DNA of 64,000 bases from Crystallibacter sulfonylureivorans_A (GCF_047607445.1 NZ_JBLKRT010000004.1:1-64000); one strand, 5' to 3'; shown: positions 17,424 to 26,395, counted from the stretch's first letter. Program-made: numbers and translations. The notes: generated by a model from the sequence alone, not told the origin.

Positions 17424-18671
17424 TATGCTCTGTCGGTTAGCATCGGAATCTGTATAGGTGGCCCGGACGTTGCCGGTTTGGGGCGAAAGATTCCATTTAC
17501 TGTGATTCCAACCGGTGTGGTTCCACCCTTGAGATCCATGGGCGGTCAGGGCCTTCTTGAAAGGATGTTTGTATCCGTTTTTGGGACCGAACGAGTACAC
17601 AAGTCGCGACCGCCTGCCGGAGGCCGGTCGAGGGAGGTTCGAGGTTCCTCCGGGATCAGCCCCATGGTGGGAAGCAACTAACAAAGCTACCTTATGGGGA
17701 GGTTCTTCACACATGTCGTATCTGGCGTCGCCGGGAAAAAACATTGTGTGGGAAGGGCAGGAAATTGCGCAGGTAAGTGTGAGAGTCAATCCACTATTGT
17801 TGCGGTCCGCCCCCTTCCCGTATTTCAGATATATGCGTTGCCCATAAGGCAGATCCTTACCTGGCTTAGAACTCCGTTTTACCACGAATATTGACCCTCC
17901 CTGCTGCAGGATCAGCGCCGCAAATTTTGCGTGAGTTCCAGCAATCTTTTGGCTTGGAACCACCCAGCAACTTTTTAGAAGCCCTTGCTTGCCGTCCTTG
18001 GCTGCTGCCCAGTGGTCTCTGTCCCAGTGGGACAGGAGCACCAACGGAGTGCTGCAGTCACATAGATCCAGATTGACAGGTGCAGACGTTCCTTTCCCGC
18101 CTCGGCCGACGTCAAAATAGACTACTGCCTTGCCAGAGGAGTCAAAAAGTGCATTGGCTGAACCTTGGCCGACATCGTGCACAATTACACCCTCAACAGT
18201 TGGAATGCTATCGAGCACCCCCCGGAGTCTCGGTGCAGTGACCCGAGGCCAGTTCACCATGTCGAGAATCGCAGACAATTTTTTTGCTTCCCTTGGAGAA
18301 ACGACTTCAAAGTCGTCCGCGCCCACTGTTACTGGTTCCTCTGTGTTTAATGCATTAGTAGGCAGCGGTAGTTGCAACCAGGTGGCCTCGGCCATCAGTT
18401 CCTGCCAGCGCATCAGGTTGTCTACTCGCGCAGTGACGATGGCCGTAGGAACTTCGGTTAGAAGATCCATCGACGGTGCCGCTGGATCTTCGGTGAGGCG
18501 GAAAGAGCGCCGCCATCGATTCCTCAACTGCTGATGAGATTCGTTTATGAGCCGCCGTAGCGTCGGTGAGCTGGCCGTTGTGCAATCAAGGAGAACTCGC
18601 CTTCCCTCTACATCTACTTCTTCAACTCTGGCGTAAACTTGAATTTCCGTGATTTCTGCACGAGATGTCAA
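17352..18671 (-). CDS. ComEC-like metallo-beta-lactamase-fold protein, putative defence gene
   Basis: A 439-residue soluble protein. Residues ~160-345 form an MBL domain of the ComEC/Rec2 type: HDVGQG (165-170), SHWDRDH (214-220, a variant of HxHxDH in which W replaces the usual second position and D the second His), PGDA (313-316) and ASHHGA (333-338). The first 150 residues are not recognised. The TTG start is well supported by GGAGGAA seven bases upstream. Such soluble ComEC-like hydrolases occur in multi-gene defence-like cassettes of actinobacteria; nuclease or phosphodiesterase action is inferred. It probably followed another gene, of which only the end remains. Confidence 0.7.
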   Translation of the reverse strand: MTSRAEITEIQVYARVEEVDVEGRRVLLDCTTASSPTLRRLINESHQQLRNRWRRSFRLTEDPAAPSMDLLTEVPTAIVTARVDNLMRWQELMAEATWLQLPLPTNALNTEEPVTVGADDFEVVSPREAKKLSAILDMVNWPRVTAPRLRGVLDSIPTVEGVIVHDVGQGSANALFDSSGKAVVYFDVGRGGKGTSAPVNLDLCDCSTPLVLLSHWDRDHWAAAKDGKQGLLKSCWVVPSQKIAGTHAKFAALILQQGGSIFVVKRSSKPGKDLPYGQRIYLKYGKGADRNNSGLTLTLTCAISCPSHTMFFPGDARYDMCEEPPHKVALLVASHHGADPGGTSNLPRPASGRRSRLVYSFGPKNGYKHPFKKALTAHGSQGWNHTGWNHSKWNLSPQTGNVRATYTDSDANRQSILFSSGNCSPAAHFRAVHGETLLS

Positions 18672-18674
18672 CGT

Positions 18675-18845
18675 TTATTCCTCCAATAACGAGCCCATGT
18701 GAACCGCACCGGGGCTTGGGCCGTCTTTCCCTTGCCGCCTCATCGTCTGAAGAAGCGTTGAAAGTAGCTTAATAAATTTCTTGAGTCCATATGGCGGTAC
18801 GATTCCGAAGGTGCTGCGTGGCTGGCGACTGCTGGGCTGCCGGCA
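18675..18845 (-). pseudogene. C-terminal remnant of a gene upstream of the MBL gene
   Basis: A 56-codon open stretch without a plausible start, ending in TAA three bases before the MBL start. Its last 45 residues look like real protein (PPYGLKKFIKLLSTLLQ, then GAVHMGSLLEE). The Shine-Dalgarno of the MBL gene lies inside this frame, the classic arrangement of two genes in one operon. Upstream of about 18820 the coding character ends, suggesting a deletion or recombination removed the rest of the partner. Confidence 0.5.
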
Positions 18846-19703
18846 TTACCCGAGCCTTGAGGACATCTGTGACATCTGGGGAAGAACGCCTGGGTGCCGA
18901 TTCACCCCTTCAGTGGCCATAAGCCTAGTGACCACCTGGTAGTCGATTTTTTGTTTCAGTAAAGAATCGTAATTGAGATACGAGGGGAGACGCCCGCAAT
19001 AGACCCCGCCCAGCCCGACTTCTGGAGCCCCCTGCGTTGCCCTGACGGATGGCGATGCGAAAACCCGCCAGGATCTCAACAATGTAGAAGCTGCCTCTTG
19101 GTGTGGGCGGCTGGGTTGAAAAATGCACGACGATGCACCGGACTTCTCGCAGCCCAATAGCAACAGTCCTGTGCACCGACGTGAGCCTGCTCTCGGACGA
19201 GGAGCGCGACCGGAGACACCATGATGATCTGCGTCTCACGATGCAAGGGCAGGCTCCTGGTAGTGGATATCTGCGTGCTGCTCCAGACGGTCAAGCGCGA
19301 GTGCTAGTCCCTGTTCGGCTCGCCATCATCCGGCCATTGCTAATGGCTGTCGGTCTGATCTGTGGGCCCGGTTTCGGCGACGAGGCTGCCGAACCGCAGC
19401 AGCTTCGTTAAATGTCAGTTTCGTGACTCCCTGCCAGGGCGCCGTCCCCCGTTGCCTGCCGTGCGCAACGCCGGCAACTTTGGTCATCACCGCGCAGGCT
19501 CGCCCGCTAGCTGCCCGATGACCGTGAAAGGGCAGGAGTGTCGCGGCAACAGCTGGATAGACACCGGTCCTCGGACAGAGGCATGTTGCAGGGTTTCACC
19601 AGCGATGTGAGGGGGACCCGAGTGCGCCAATCCTCGAGATCCTCACCGACACTTCCGAGCGTAATCGCGAACCGCCCACAATGACCTGTGGAAGAGCCGT
19701 GCG
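18846..19703. other. Gene-free stretch inside the island
   Basis: About 860 bp with no ORF that looks coding on either strand. Several short frames exist, but none has a good ribosome site, protein-like composition or recognisable motif. It probably represents decayed sequence left by the event that truncated the gene at 18845. Confidence 0.5.
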
Positions 19704-21422
19704 TCAGGCAACAACAGTTCGTCTTGAACTCGTAGACAAATAGGTCTTGCCCCTTAAAAGAAGTTGTGAAGTAACGTCGGCATCCTTGGCAACACGGTCA
19801 AACAACACCTCCCTGCGACGGCGTGCCCCATCAGCAAATTCCTTTCGGACGAGTTGAAGTAGGTCCTGCAATTCCACTGAACTCGGGAATTCGGTAATCT
19901 GCGCGATATCTACTGCTGAAGGACGGTTCTTCCTTGTAGCAGCAATCGTTGCCAGCATCGTCAAATGGAAGCAAAAGTCTTCCACCTGACCCCGCGTACT
20001 TTCATCCGCCCGCAAGAAGTCCTCGCACTCCCTTTGGAGACGTATTGCGGAAAGGTAGGCGGCAATCGGATGAGTGGGAGCGAATAGGAGGTCGTAGACC
20101 TCATCCTCAAAGACTCTGCTCACCTGGCCCCGAGCCACATGTGGCGCCTGGACCAAACTCGCGAGGAGCGCCTGACCCATTTGGTCGATTGATACCAGAT
20201 CGTCGAGACGAATTCCCTTGTTGCTGTATAGATGCTTTCGACGTTCATAGTAAAGTCCTTGTTCGAGCAGATACTCCTCGATCTGTCGCTGAACTTTGTC
20301 GGTAGCGCGAAGCGAACTAGGACTAAGGCTCGTTTGACTATTAGTAGCCCGAATAATTCGATCGCGAATACGATCGTCTTCTGCTTGGATAATTTTTACA
20401 AGAACACTGCGAGTCTCAGTACTGGTCGCGGAAGATCGACCGCGCTTATAAATCTCATGCGAAGTTTGCAGCCCGTTCACGATTTGTGGTGACTCAAGTT
20501 CCAACAATTTGTTTGCAGGCTGAACTCGGTTGGCCACGATCGTCACGCCATTATTAAGCCACCAGAAGTCCACATTCTCGTCGTGCTTCTCTAAAGTTGA
20601 CTGGATGCTGCGATTGACAGTCGTTTCACCCTCATAGTCCCGAACGTTGGCTTCAAATAGGGAGGCGTCTAAATTGCCGCTATCATCCGTAATGAACTTC
20701 TCGTATTCATCCAGTCGCACAACGCCAATGTAACCGCCCGCTGTGTCTGTCGAAATCGGGTTCTCTGCTAAAGCGAGACTTCTCGTAATTGATGGCTTTT
20801 CCCGAGCCATATCGGAAAGCGCTGACGCGTCCAGGAAGTCAATCTGCGGAATGCAGGAGCCGAACGCCTCATGTAAGACATCTGCGATTAAGGCTGACTT
20901 CTCGAGGGTGTTTGGATGCAAATGGTCAGCTTTGAGAGCAACAAAGCAGGTGAGGATTCGCAGCGATGGCATCTCCAACGCGCGATAGACGCTCAAAAAA
21001 CGTCGGGTGATTTCGATCACTCGAGGGTTAAGTGTCTTGGAAAGGTTCTCCTCTTTTCTGTTGAAGTCTAGGAGACGGGGGAGGTTGACGACGAGCTTGT
21101 CTATCGCTGATTCGCCAAAACCCTTGCTGTTTTTAACTTGCAGAATGACCAAGTCAAGCTGCGCATTTCGTCCGAGCACCTTCAAAGGCGTGTCGTCGCG
21201 GATGCAGAAGCCGTTAACGAAGATGTACAACGCGTCGATGCCTCCGTCTTGCGCTCCATCGACCATCCCGGACAGCAGGTCATCATGCGTAGCGTTAAAG
21301 TGACGAAGGTATTGTTTTGCGGAGAAGTACGTCTCGTGCTCGGTCTCGGTCATGATCGGAGACGTTTCGCTTCGAGCTCTACTGAGCATGTCAGATAAGA
21401 GCACAACGTCATTGTTAGTCAT
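19704..21422 (-). CDS. AIPR family protein (abortive-infection-type) with nuclease-like N-terminus
   Basis: A 572-residue protein. The AIPR core is plain: FWWLNNGVTI (residues 286-295) and QIVNGLQTSHEIY (313-325). Ahead of it, GAQDGGIDALYIFVNG (57-71) and DLVILQVKNSKG (90-101) reproduce the D...QxK pattern of PD-(D/E)xK nucleases (D63, Q95, K97). AIPR proteins are linked to phage abortive infection; cleavage of nucleic acid is inferred. The ATG at 21422 follows GGGGGA; the frame is open to 21473. A 63-aa ORF lies just upstream. Its codon use is AT-richer than that of core genes. Confidence 0.8.
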   Translation of the reverse strand: MTNNDVVLLSDMLSRARSETSPIMTETEHETYFSAKQYLRHFNATHDDLLSGMVDGAQDGGIDALYIFVNGFCIRDDTPLKVLGRNAQLDLVILQVKNSKGFGESAIDKLVVNLPRLLDFNRKEENLSKTLNPRVIEITRRFLSVYRALEMPSLRILTCFVALKADHLHPNTLEKSALIADVLHEAFGSCIPQIDFLDASALSDMAREKPSITRSLALAENPISTDTAGGYIGVVRLDEYEKFITDDSGNLDASLFEANVRDYEGETTVNRSIQSTLEKHDENVDFWWLNNGVTIVANRVQPANKLLELESPQIVNGLQTSHEIYKRGRSSATSTETRSVLVKIIQAEDDRIRDRIIRATNSQTSLSPSSLRATDKVQRQIEEYLLEQGLYYERRKHLYSNKGIRLDDLVSIDQMGQALLASLVQAPHVARGQVSRVFEDEVYDLLFAPTHPIAAYLSAIRLQRECEDFLRADESTRGQVEDFCFHLTMLATIAATRKNRPSAVDIAQITEFPSSVELQDLLQLVRKEFADGARRRREVLFDRVAKDADVTSQLLLRGKTYLSTSSRRTVVA

Positions 21423-21492
21423 AGGTCCCCCGTTTCGCGGTGCTCCCAATCTGGCACCCTGCTGAATCCACAATTTCTAAGATGATGTTACG

Positions 21493-21684
21493 TCAGTCTT
21501 CTGGACATGCGGCGACTACTGCCCGGACAATGCTTATTGAGGACTCAGGGACAGAAGGCACAAGCGCCGCACGAAGTTGGGCGTCAATTAGTGCAGTGTA
21601 AGTGCACGCTGAAATTTCCCATGTGTGCTTGCTGTCGAGGGGTTCTCCATCCGGCAGAAGGATCATCGAAGGATTGACCGTCAT
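21493..21684 (-). CDS. Small ORF upstream of AIPR gene
   Basis: 63 residues, with GGAG eight bases before the ATG and 70 bp between its stop and the AIPR start. Composition is protein-like (MTVNPSMILLPDGEPLDSKH at the start). No family recognised. Position suggests an operon partner, perhaps a regulator or antitoxin, but nothing in the sequence proves that. Confidence 0.45.
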   Translation of the reverse strand: MTVNPSMILLPDGEPLDSKHTWEISACTYTALIDAQLRAALVPSVPESSISIVRAVVAACPED

Positions 21685-21971
21685 AGGTGCGACTCCAGTA
21701 TCTCGTCACAGAGAAGCAAAAGAGATTGCTCCTAATGGCTCCGCTTGCGGTTAGCCCATTAGAGTCGCGTGCTGATCCAGGCAATGGCTAAGGAGAGGGA
21801 TTTCCAGACGAGCAGGCTCCTGATCGAGAATTCTAGACCACGGATTTAAGGGAGCAGACACATCCCGATGCCTCACGCAATGGTTGAAGCAGCGGCCGCT
21901 CTCCATAGCTGGGTGCGCCGCTAGACTCGGTGAGGAAAGCACAGTTCACACTGGTTCTTCCGACGAAAGAG

Positions 21972-22442
21972 ATGTTCGTGTCCCAGCTCCAGCCCGGCAT
22001 GCCTGCCCCCGAATTCACTCTGTCCGATGCCGACGGCAAGAAGGTCTCGCTGTCCGACTACGCCGGCTGGAATGTTGTTCTGTACTTCTACCCCAAGGCC
22101 GCTACGCCCGGCTGCACCACCGAGGCCTGCGACTTCCGCGACAGCCTCAACTCCCTGCAGGCCGCCAACTACGACGTCATCGGCATCTCGCCGGACGGCG
22201 CGGAGGCCATCCAGGCTTTCAGCGACGCGGAAGGCCTGACCTTCCCGCTGCTGTCCGATCCTGATTTTGCCGTGGCCAAGGCGTACGGCTCATATGGCGA
22301 CAAGACGTTTGGCGACAAGGTCTTCACCGGAACGCTCCGCAGCACCTTTGTGATCGGCCCGGACGGAACCATCAAACACGCCGAATACGACGTGGACGCT
22401 AAGGGACATGTGGCGCGGCTGCGGGAGACCTTGGGGGTCTGA
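21972..22442 (+). CDS. bcp: Thioredoxin-dependent thiol peroxidase (BCP-type peroxiredoxin)
   Basis: A 156-residue peroxiredoxin that reduces H2O2 and organic peroxides. The active site is PKAATPGCTTEACDFRD: the peroxidatic Cys is in PGCTTEAC, where the second Cys five residues on is the resolving Cys of the bacterioferritin-comigratory subfamily. The C-terminal GVPRTFVIGPDG-like block is present as STFVIGPDGTI. The ATG at 21972 is preceded by GAAAGAG. It marks the return to GC-rich core sequence after the island. Confidence 0.92.
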   Translation: MFVSQLQPGMPAPEFTLSDADGKKVSLSDYAGWNVVLYFYPKAATPGCTTEACDFRDSLNSLQAANYDVIGISPDGAEAIQAFSDAEGLTFPLLSDPDFAVAKAYGSYGDKTFGDKVFTGTLRSTFVIGPDGTIKHAEYDVDAKGHVARLRETLGV

Positions 22443-22449
22443 GTTCTCA

Positions 22450-22656
22450 GGTCTCCACGCGTTCGCTAGCGCTCACTTGGTCGACCACCGGGGGCTGGTG
22501 CTCGCTTGGTCGACCACCGGGGCCGGCGGCCGGAATCGCTAAGCGGCGCCTCGCCGAGCGAGGAACGAGCGAGGTGTTGAAGCCGCGTGCGATTCCGGGT
22601 GGCGGGTCTGCTTCGGGTCTCCACGCGCTCGCTAGGGCTCGCTTGGTCGACCACCG
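22450..22656. repeat. Extragenic repeat cluster
   Basis: A 41-bp unit (GGTCTCCACGCG ... TTGGTCGACCACCG) occurs at 22450-22490 and at 22616-22656 with few mismatches. A third partial copy of its right half lies at 22500-22519. It fills the gap between two convergent genes. Sequences with GGTCGACCACC cores are common intergenic repeats in Micrococcaceae, by my recollection. Confidence 0.6.
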
Positions 22657-22660
22657 AGCT

Positions 22661-23905
22661 TTACTTGCGGACGGTTAGGCGGGCGGTGGCGGCTGCGCCT
22701 AGGACGGCGCAGGAGAACCAGATGGCGCCGCCGGGGCCCAGCGGGGCGGCGACCAGGCCTGCGGCCAACGGCAGGACCACCTGCCCCATCCGGTTGCCCA
22801 GCAGCCTCAGCGCCAGCGCGGCGCCACGGGATTCCGGCCGAACCGCCTGGCTAATCAGCGTCATTGTCAACGGCTGGCCCAGGCCCAGCAGGAAACCACC
22901 GACGAACAGTGCCACCGCGGCTGGCCAGAACGGTTCCAGCACAAACGGCGTCACGGCGATTGCGAGGCCGGATCCCAGCAGGCTGGCCACCAGCAGCTGG
23001 ATCCGGCTCCAGCGCTGCACCAGCCAGGGCAGCAGGATCCGCGAGATGATCGATGCGCTGGCGCGGACGGCCAGCAGCACGCCCACCCAGAACGGCGCAA
23101 CACCCAGTTCCTCGCCGACCAGCGGCAGGAACGCCACCAGAATGTCGATCACGGACAGCAGCGCCAGCGAAGCCAGCATGTTCCACGCCACCCCGGGCCG
23201 CTGCAGGATCTGCAGCACGGGCTCCTTCACCACCGCCGGCCGGACGGCACCGGCGGCCGCAGCGCCGTCGTTCTTCCGGCGGAACCGCCGCCTGGGCGCC
23301 CCGGGATGCGCGCCGATCAGCATCAGCGGCGCTCCTGCCAAGGCAATGCCGGCAGCCAGCAGCAGGGCCAGGTTGATGGCGCCCAGCCAGTCCGGGCCGA
23401 CGCCCTCCGTTCCGGTGCCCAGTAGCAGACCGGCCAGCAGCGGGCCGAGCAGCTGGCCCAGCGAAAAGGCAGCCGTGAACCAGCCAAAGCCGCTGTCCAT
23501 CTGGTTCAGCGGGGCATAGCGTCCAATCGCGGACTGGCCCGCAATGGTGAAGACCAGATGCCCCATGCCGAGCAGGGCCATGGAGACGCCGATCAGCAGG
23601 AAGTCCTCCGCCAGCGCCAGCCCCATGGCCGCCACCGCCAGCATCACCGCGCCGAGCACCACCATGCCCTTGAGCGAGGCCACCCGGTCACTCACCCGGC
23701 CCAACCACAGCGCCGCCACCACCGGCAGCACCGCGTAAATGGCGGTCACCACACCGATCACCGCCGCGTCGCCACCCAGGGCCAGCAGCTTGTAGGACAC
23801 CACCGGCCGGGACAAGTTCAGCGACGTCTGGGTCAACACGGCGGCTGCCATGAGGACCCAGAGCCATAAGCGGGACCCTGGCTGGTTTGGTGGGTGCGTG
23901 CTCAA
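22661..23905 (-). CDS. MFS transporter
   Basis: A 414-residue major facilitator with 12 helices. The start of homology is SRLWLWVLMAAAVLTQTSLNLSRPVVSYKLLALG; motif A reads LGRVSDRVASLKGM. The long loop between helices 6 and 7 is basic. I chose the TTG at 23905 because AGAAAGAGG lies just before it; the frame stays open to 24436 but would run through the divergent gene. Substrate unknown, probably export. Confidence 0.85.
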   Translation of the reverse strand: MSTHPPNQPGSRLWLWVLMAAAVLTQTSLNLSRPVVSYKLLALGGDAAVIGVVTAIYAVLPVVAALWLGRVSDRVASLKGMVVLGAVMLAVAAMGLALAEDFLLIGVSMALLGMGHLVFTIAGQSAIGRYAPLNQMDSGFGWFTAAFSLGQLLGPLLAGLLLGTGTEGVGPDWLGAINLALLLAAGIALAGAPLMLIGAHPGAPRRRFRRKNDGAAAAGAVRPAVVKEPVLQILQRPGVAWNMLASLALLSVIDILVAFLPLVGEELGVAPFWVGVLLAVRASASIISRILLPWLVQRWSRIQLLVASLLGSGLAIAVTPFVLEPFWPAAVALFVGGFLLGLGQPLTMTLISQAVRPESRGAALALRLLGNRMGQVVLPLAAGLVAAPLGPGGAIWFSCAVLGAAATARLTVRK

Positions 23906-24011
23906 TGTCCTCTTTCTGTGGCGTGCGTCGGCCTCCCCATTCTGCCTCGCTTGTCCCCATTCATCGTAAAAACCGTTGCGCCGGCCGTAGCGCGGTGGTC
24001 GAATGGGTGGC

Positions 24012-25100
24012 ATGGCTATCGGGGAGACCGTCCTGGCGATCGGGACGAAGAAAGGGCTGTGGCTGGCCACCAGCCAGGACCGGACCAATTGGTCCCTGTC
24101 CGGCCCGCACTTTTTGATGAACGAGATTCCCAGCATCGGGATCGACCAACGCAACGGATCCACCCGGTTGCTGGTGGGGGCGCGCTCGGAACACTGGGGA
24201 CCCACCGTCTTCCACTCGGATGATCTGGGCGAGACGTGGACCGAGCCGGAGAACGGCGCCATCCGCTTCAATGACGGCGACGGCGCCGCGCTGGAGCGGG
24301 TCTGGCAAATCCAGCCGGACGCAGCGGACAGGCCGGGCGTGGTGTGGGCCGGCTGCGAACCGATTTCGGTCTGGAAATCCACCGACGGCGGCGAACACTT
24401 CGAACTCAACCGCGCCCTCTGGAACCATCCGGACAAGGATCAGTGGGGCGCCGGCTACGGCGGGGCGGCCGCCCATTCCATCCTGCCGAGCCCGCATGAT
24501 CCGGACACCGTGCACGTGGCCATGAGCACCGGAGGCGTCTACCGCAGCACCGACGGCGGCGACAGCTGGCAGGCCCGCAACCACGGCATCAGCGCCTACT
24601 TCATGCCCGACCCGAATCCCGAGGTGGGCCAGTGCGTCCACAAGATCGCCCGGGATGCGGTGGAACCGTCCACGCTCTTTGCACAGAACCACCACGGCGT
24701 CTACCGGTCGGATGATTCCGGCGACAACTGGCAATCCATTGCCGACGGCCTGCCCAGCGACTTCGGCTTCGTCATGCTCACCCATCCGCGGAGGACGCGG
24801 ACCGCGTGGGTGGTGCCGATCAAGGCCGACGGCGAGCGCATCCCGCCGGACGGGCACCTGGCGGTGCATCGGACCGACGACGGCGGTGCCTCCTGGGCGC
24901 GGTTCGGCACCGGCCTGCCCGACCTCGACTACAACGTGGTGCTGCGCGACGCGGCCGCCGTGGACACCGGCGATCCGGCCGGCGTCTACTTCGGCACCCG
25001 CGGTGGTTCGGTGTATGCCAGCGCCAACGAAGGCGAAGCCTTCGTGCAGGTTGCCTCGGGCCTGCCGGACGTCCTCTGCGTCCGGGCCGCCAGTCTGTAG
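24012..25100 (+). CDS. Asp-box (BNR/sortilin-like) beta-propeller protein
   Basis: A 362-residue propeller with repeated S/T-x-D-x-G-x-x-W/F Asp-box turns: HSDDLGETW, KSTDGGEHF, YRSTDGGDSW, YRSDDSGDNW, HRTDDGGASW and a degenerate YASANEGEAF. The start VLAIGTKKGLWLA is typical of cytoplasmic exo-sialidase-like proteins, and no signal peptide is seen, so true sialidase activity is doubtful. The next gene, 14 bp away, encodes a ThiS/MoaD-like protein. An alternative ATG lies at 24003. Confidence 0.82.
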   Translation: MAIGETVLAIGTKKGLWLATSQDRTNWSLSGPHFLMNEIPSIGIDQRNGSTRLLVGARSEHWGPTVFHSDDLGETWTEPENGAIRFNDGDGAALERVWQIQPDAADRPGVVWAGCEPISVWKSTDGGEHFELNRALWNHPDKDQWGAGYGGAAAHSILPSPHDPDTVHVAMSTGGVYRSTDGGDSWQARNHGISAYFMPDPNPEVGQCVHKIARDAVEPSTLFAQNHHGVYRSDDSGDNWQSIADGLPSDFGFVMLTHPRRTRTAWVVPIKADGERIPPDGHLAVHRTDDGGASWARFGTGLPDLDYNVVLRDAAAVDTGDPAGVYFGTRGGSVYASANEGEAFVQVASGLPDVLCVRAASL

Positions 25101-25114
25101 GAGGAGGGAACGCC

Positions 25115-25417
25115 GTGGTGGGTGTAGCGCAGAAGTCGGTCACCGTCGTCGTGCCCAGCCTGCTGGCCAAGGTCACCGGCGAGCAGCGCGAGCTCAGCGT
25201 GCCTGCGTCAGGGCCACGCTCCGTGGCGGAGATTCTGGACGATCTGGCCGGGGACTACCCGGTGTTCAACCGGCGCGTGCGCAATGAAACCGGGGCGATC
25301 CGCCGCTACGTCAATCTCTATCTGGACGGCGAAGACATCCGTACACTGCAGGGGCCGGCAACCATGGTAGCCCCGGGGCAGGAACTGCTCATCATCCAGT
25401 CAGTCGCCGGAGGCTAG
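25115..25417 (+). CDS. MoaD/ThiS-like sulfur-carrier protein
   Basis: A 100-residue ubiquitin-fold protein ending in Gly-Gly (QSVAGG), the tail that is activated and thiocarboxylated in MoaD and ThiS. The region LNLYLDGEDIRTLQG and the following GQELLIIQSVAGG match the family's last strands. The GTG start has a strong GGAGGAGGG. No E1-like activating enzyme or molybdopterin gene is nearby; the only partner is the propeller gene just upstream. Confidence 0.85.
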   Translation: MVGVAQKSVTVVVPSLLAKVTGEQRELSVPASGPRSVAEILDDLAGDYPVFNRRVRNETGAIRRYVNLYLDGEDIRTLQGPATMVAPGQELLIIQSVAGG

Positions 25418-25488
25418 GCCGTGCGCATCTCCACCTGCGGGCACCCCATCCACCACATTCGACGGCAGCAAACATCAGGAGGGCAGCG

Positions 25489-25710
25489 ATGACCAGCACC
25501 GGCAACCACGATGCAGATTTTCCGGAAGCGGACGAGGCCGACCGCGCCTGGCAGGACCGCCCGGTGGATGAGGATGCCTCGGAGCAACCGGCTTCGACCG
25601 TGCCGCCGGTCGGCTGGGAGGCGAACGAGGCGGACCTGCAGGAACAGTTGGAGTCAATCAGCGAGGACGAGGACGAGGAGTATCCCCGCGAAGTTGAAGA
25701 GCCTGAATAA
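25489..25710 (+). CDS. Small very acidic protein
   Basis: 73 residues, roughly a third Asp/Glu, with a run of acidic residues near the C-terminus (ISEDEDEEYPREVEEPE). No membrane segment or known domain. AGGAGGG before the ATG makes it a credible gene. Function unknown. Confidence 0.65.
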   Translation: MTSTGNHDADFPEADEADRAWQDRPVDEDASEQPASTVPPVGWEANEADLQEQLESISEDEDEEYPREVEEPE

Positions 25711-25855
25711 CCGCCCGGCGGCGGCTTGAAGCCCGTCCGAGATTCGCTCGGGCATTGGGCGGCTATGGGCTACGGGCGATTGGCGGCTGGTTCTCGGGGC
25801 GGCCTTTAACATGCGCCGACTGTCGTCCTCCGGTGACTGGACTGGTTGCTGGCCC

Positions 25856-26395
25856 CTACTCCCCCACCAGCCCGTCCACTGCCTCGCGCAGCAGGTCGGC
25901 GTGCCCGTTGTGCCGGGAGTATTCCTCGATCATGTGGACCAGGATCCAGCGCCGGTTCACAGCGCTGCCATCCCGGCCCGACCTGCTGGCCATCCCGTCC
26001 AAGCCGCCGGCGGCCAAGGCTTCAGCGGTGAGCACGCGGGAGCGGGCAACGCTCCCGTTCCATAGTTCCCGGAGCTGTTCCGGGGAATCGCCGGCTGCCG
26101 ACTCCCAGTCCCAGTCCGGCTCCGCGGACCAGTCCACGCTGTCCCACGGCGGCTGCGGATCCCGGCCGTGCAACGTGTGCGAGAACCAGTAGTCCTCCAC
26201 AAACGCCAGATGCTTGAGCATGCCGCCCAGGGTCATCCGCGACGGCGGCAGCTTGGCTGCCAGTCCGTCGGCTCCCAACCCGGCACATTTCCACTCCAAG
26301 GTGGCGCGGTGGAACTCCAGGAAGCCCAGCAGCGTGTCCAGCTCGTTGGCGGCCAGCGGCGGTTCCGGGCGGCCCTGCTTATCGACGTCGGTCAT
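25856..26395 (-). CDS. DinB/DUF664 family protein
   Basis: A 179-residue four-helix-bundle protein. The DinB-type histidines appear in MLKHLAFVEDYWF and in LVHMIEEYSRHNGHADLLRE, the latter typical of DUF664. In actinobacteria such proteins are mycothiol- or bacillithiol-linked metal-dependent transferases; this specific activity is inferred. The ATG at 26395 is 34 bp from the divergent LOG-family gene, so the two probably share a promoter region. Confidence 0.85.
   Translation of the reverse strand: MTDVDKQGRPEPPLAANELDTLLGFLEFHRATLEWKCAGLGADGLAAKLPPSRMTLGGMLKHLAFVEDYWFSHTLHGRDPQPPWDSVDWSAEPDWDWESAAGDSPEQLRELWNGSVARSRVLTAEALAAGGLDGMASRSGRDGSAVNRRWILVHMIEEYSRHNGHADLLREAVDGLVGE

Larger units (their letters stand above)
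17100..21930. other. Accessory island with AIPR and MBL-fold genes
   Basis: Between the urate operon and the peroxiredoxin gene the sequence is visibly richer in A and T, codon use changes, and gene remnants sit beside intact accessory genes. It contains an MBL-fold gene, a cut-off gene end, about 1 kb without genes and an AIPR gene with a small partner. I found no integrase, tRNA or flanking direct repeat, so the mechanism of insertion is not visible. Confidence 0.6.

Noticed and set aside
18846..19411. Several short frames in the island gap
   Set aside because: None has a ribosome site or a consistent coding pattern, and their translations match no family I know.
17100..21930. Integrative element with attachment sites
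   Set aside because: No integrase, tRNA or flanking direct repeats were seen, so only an accessory island is claimed.
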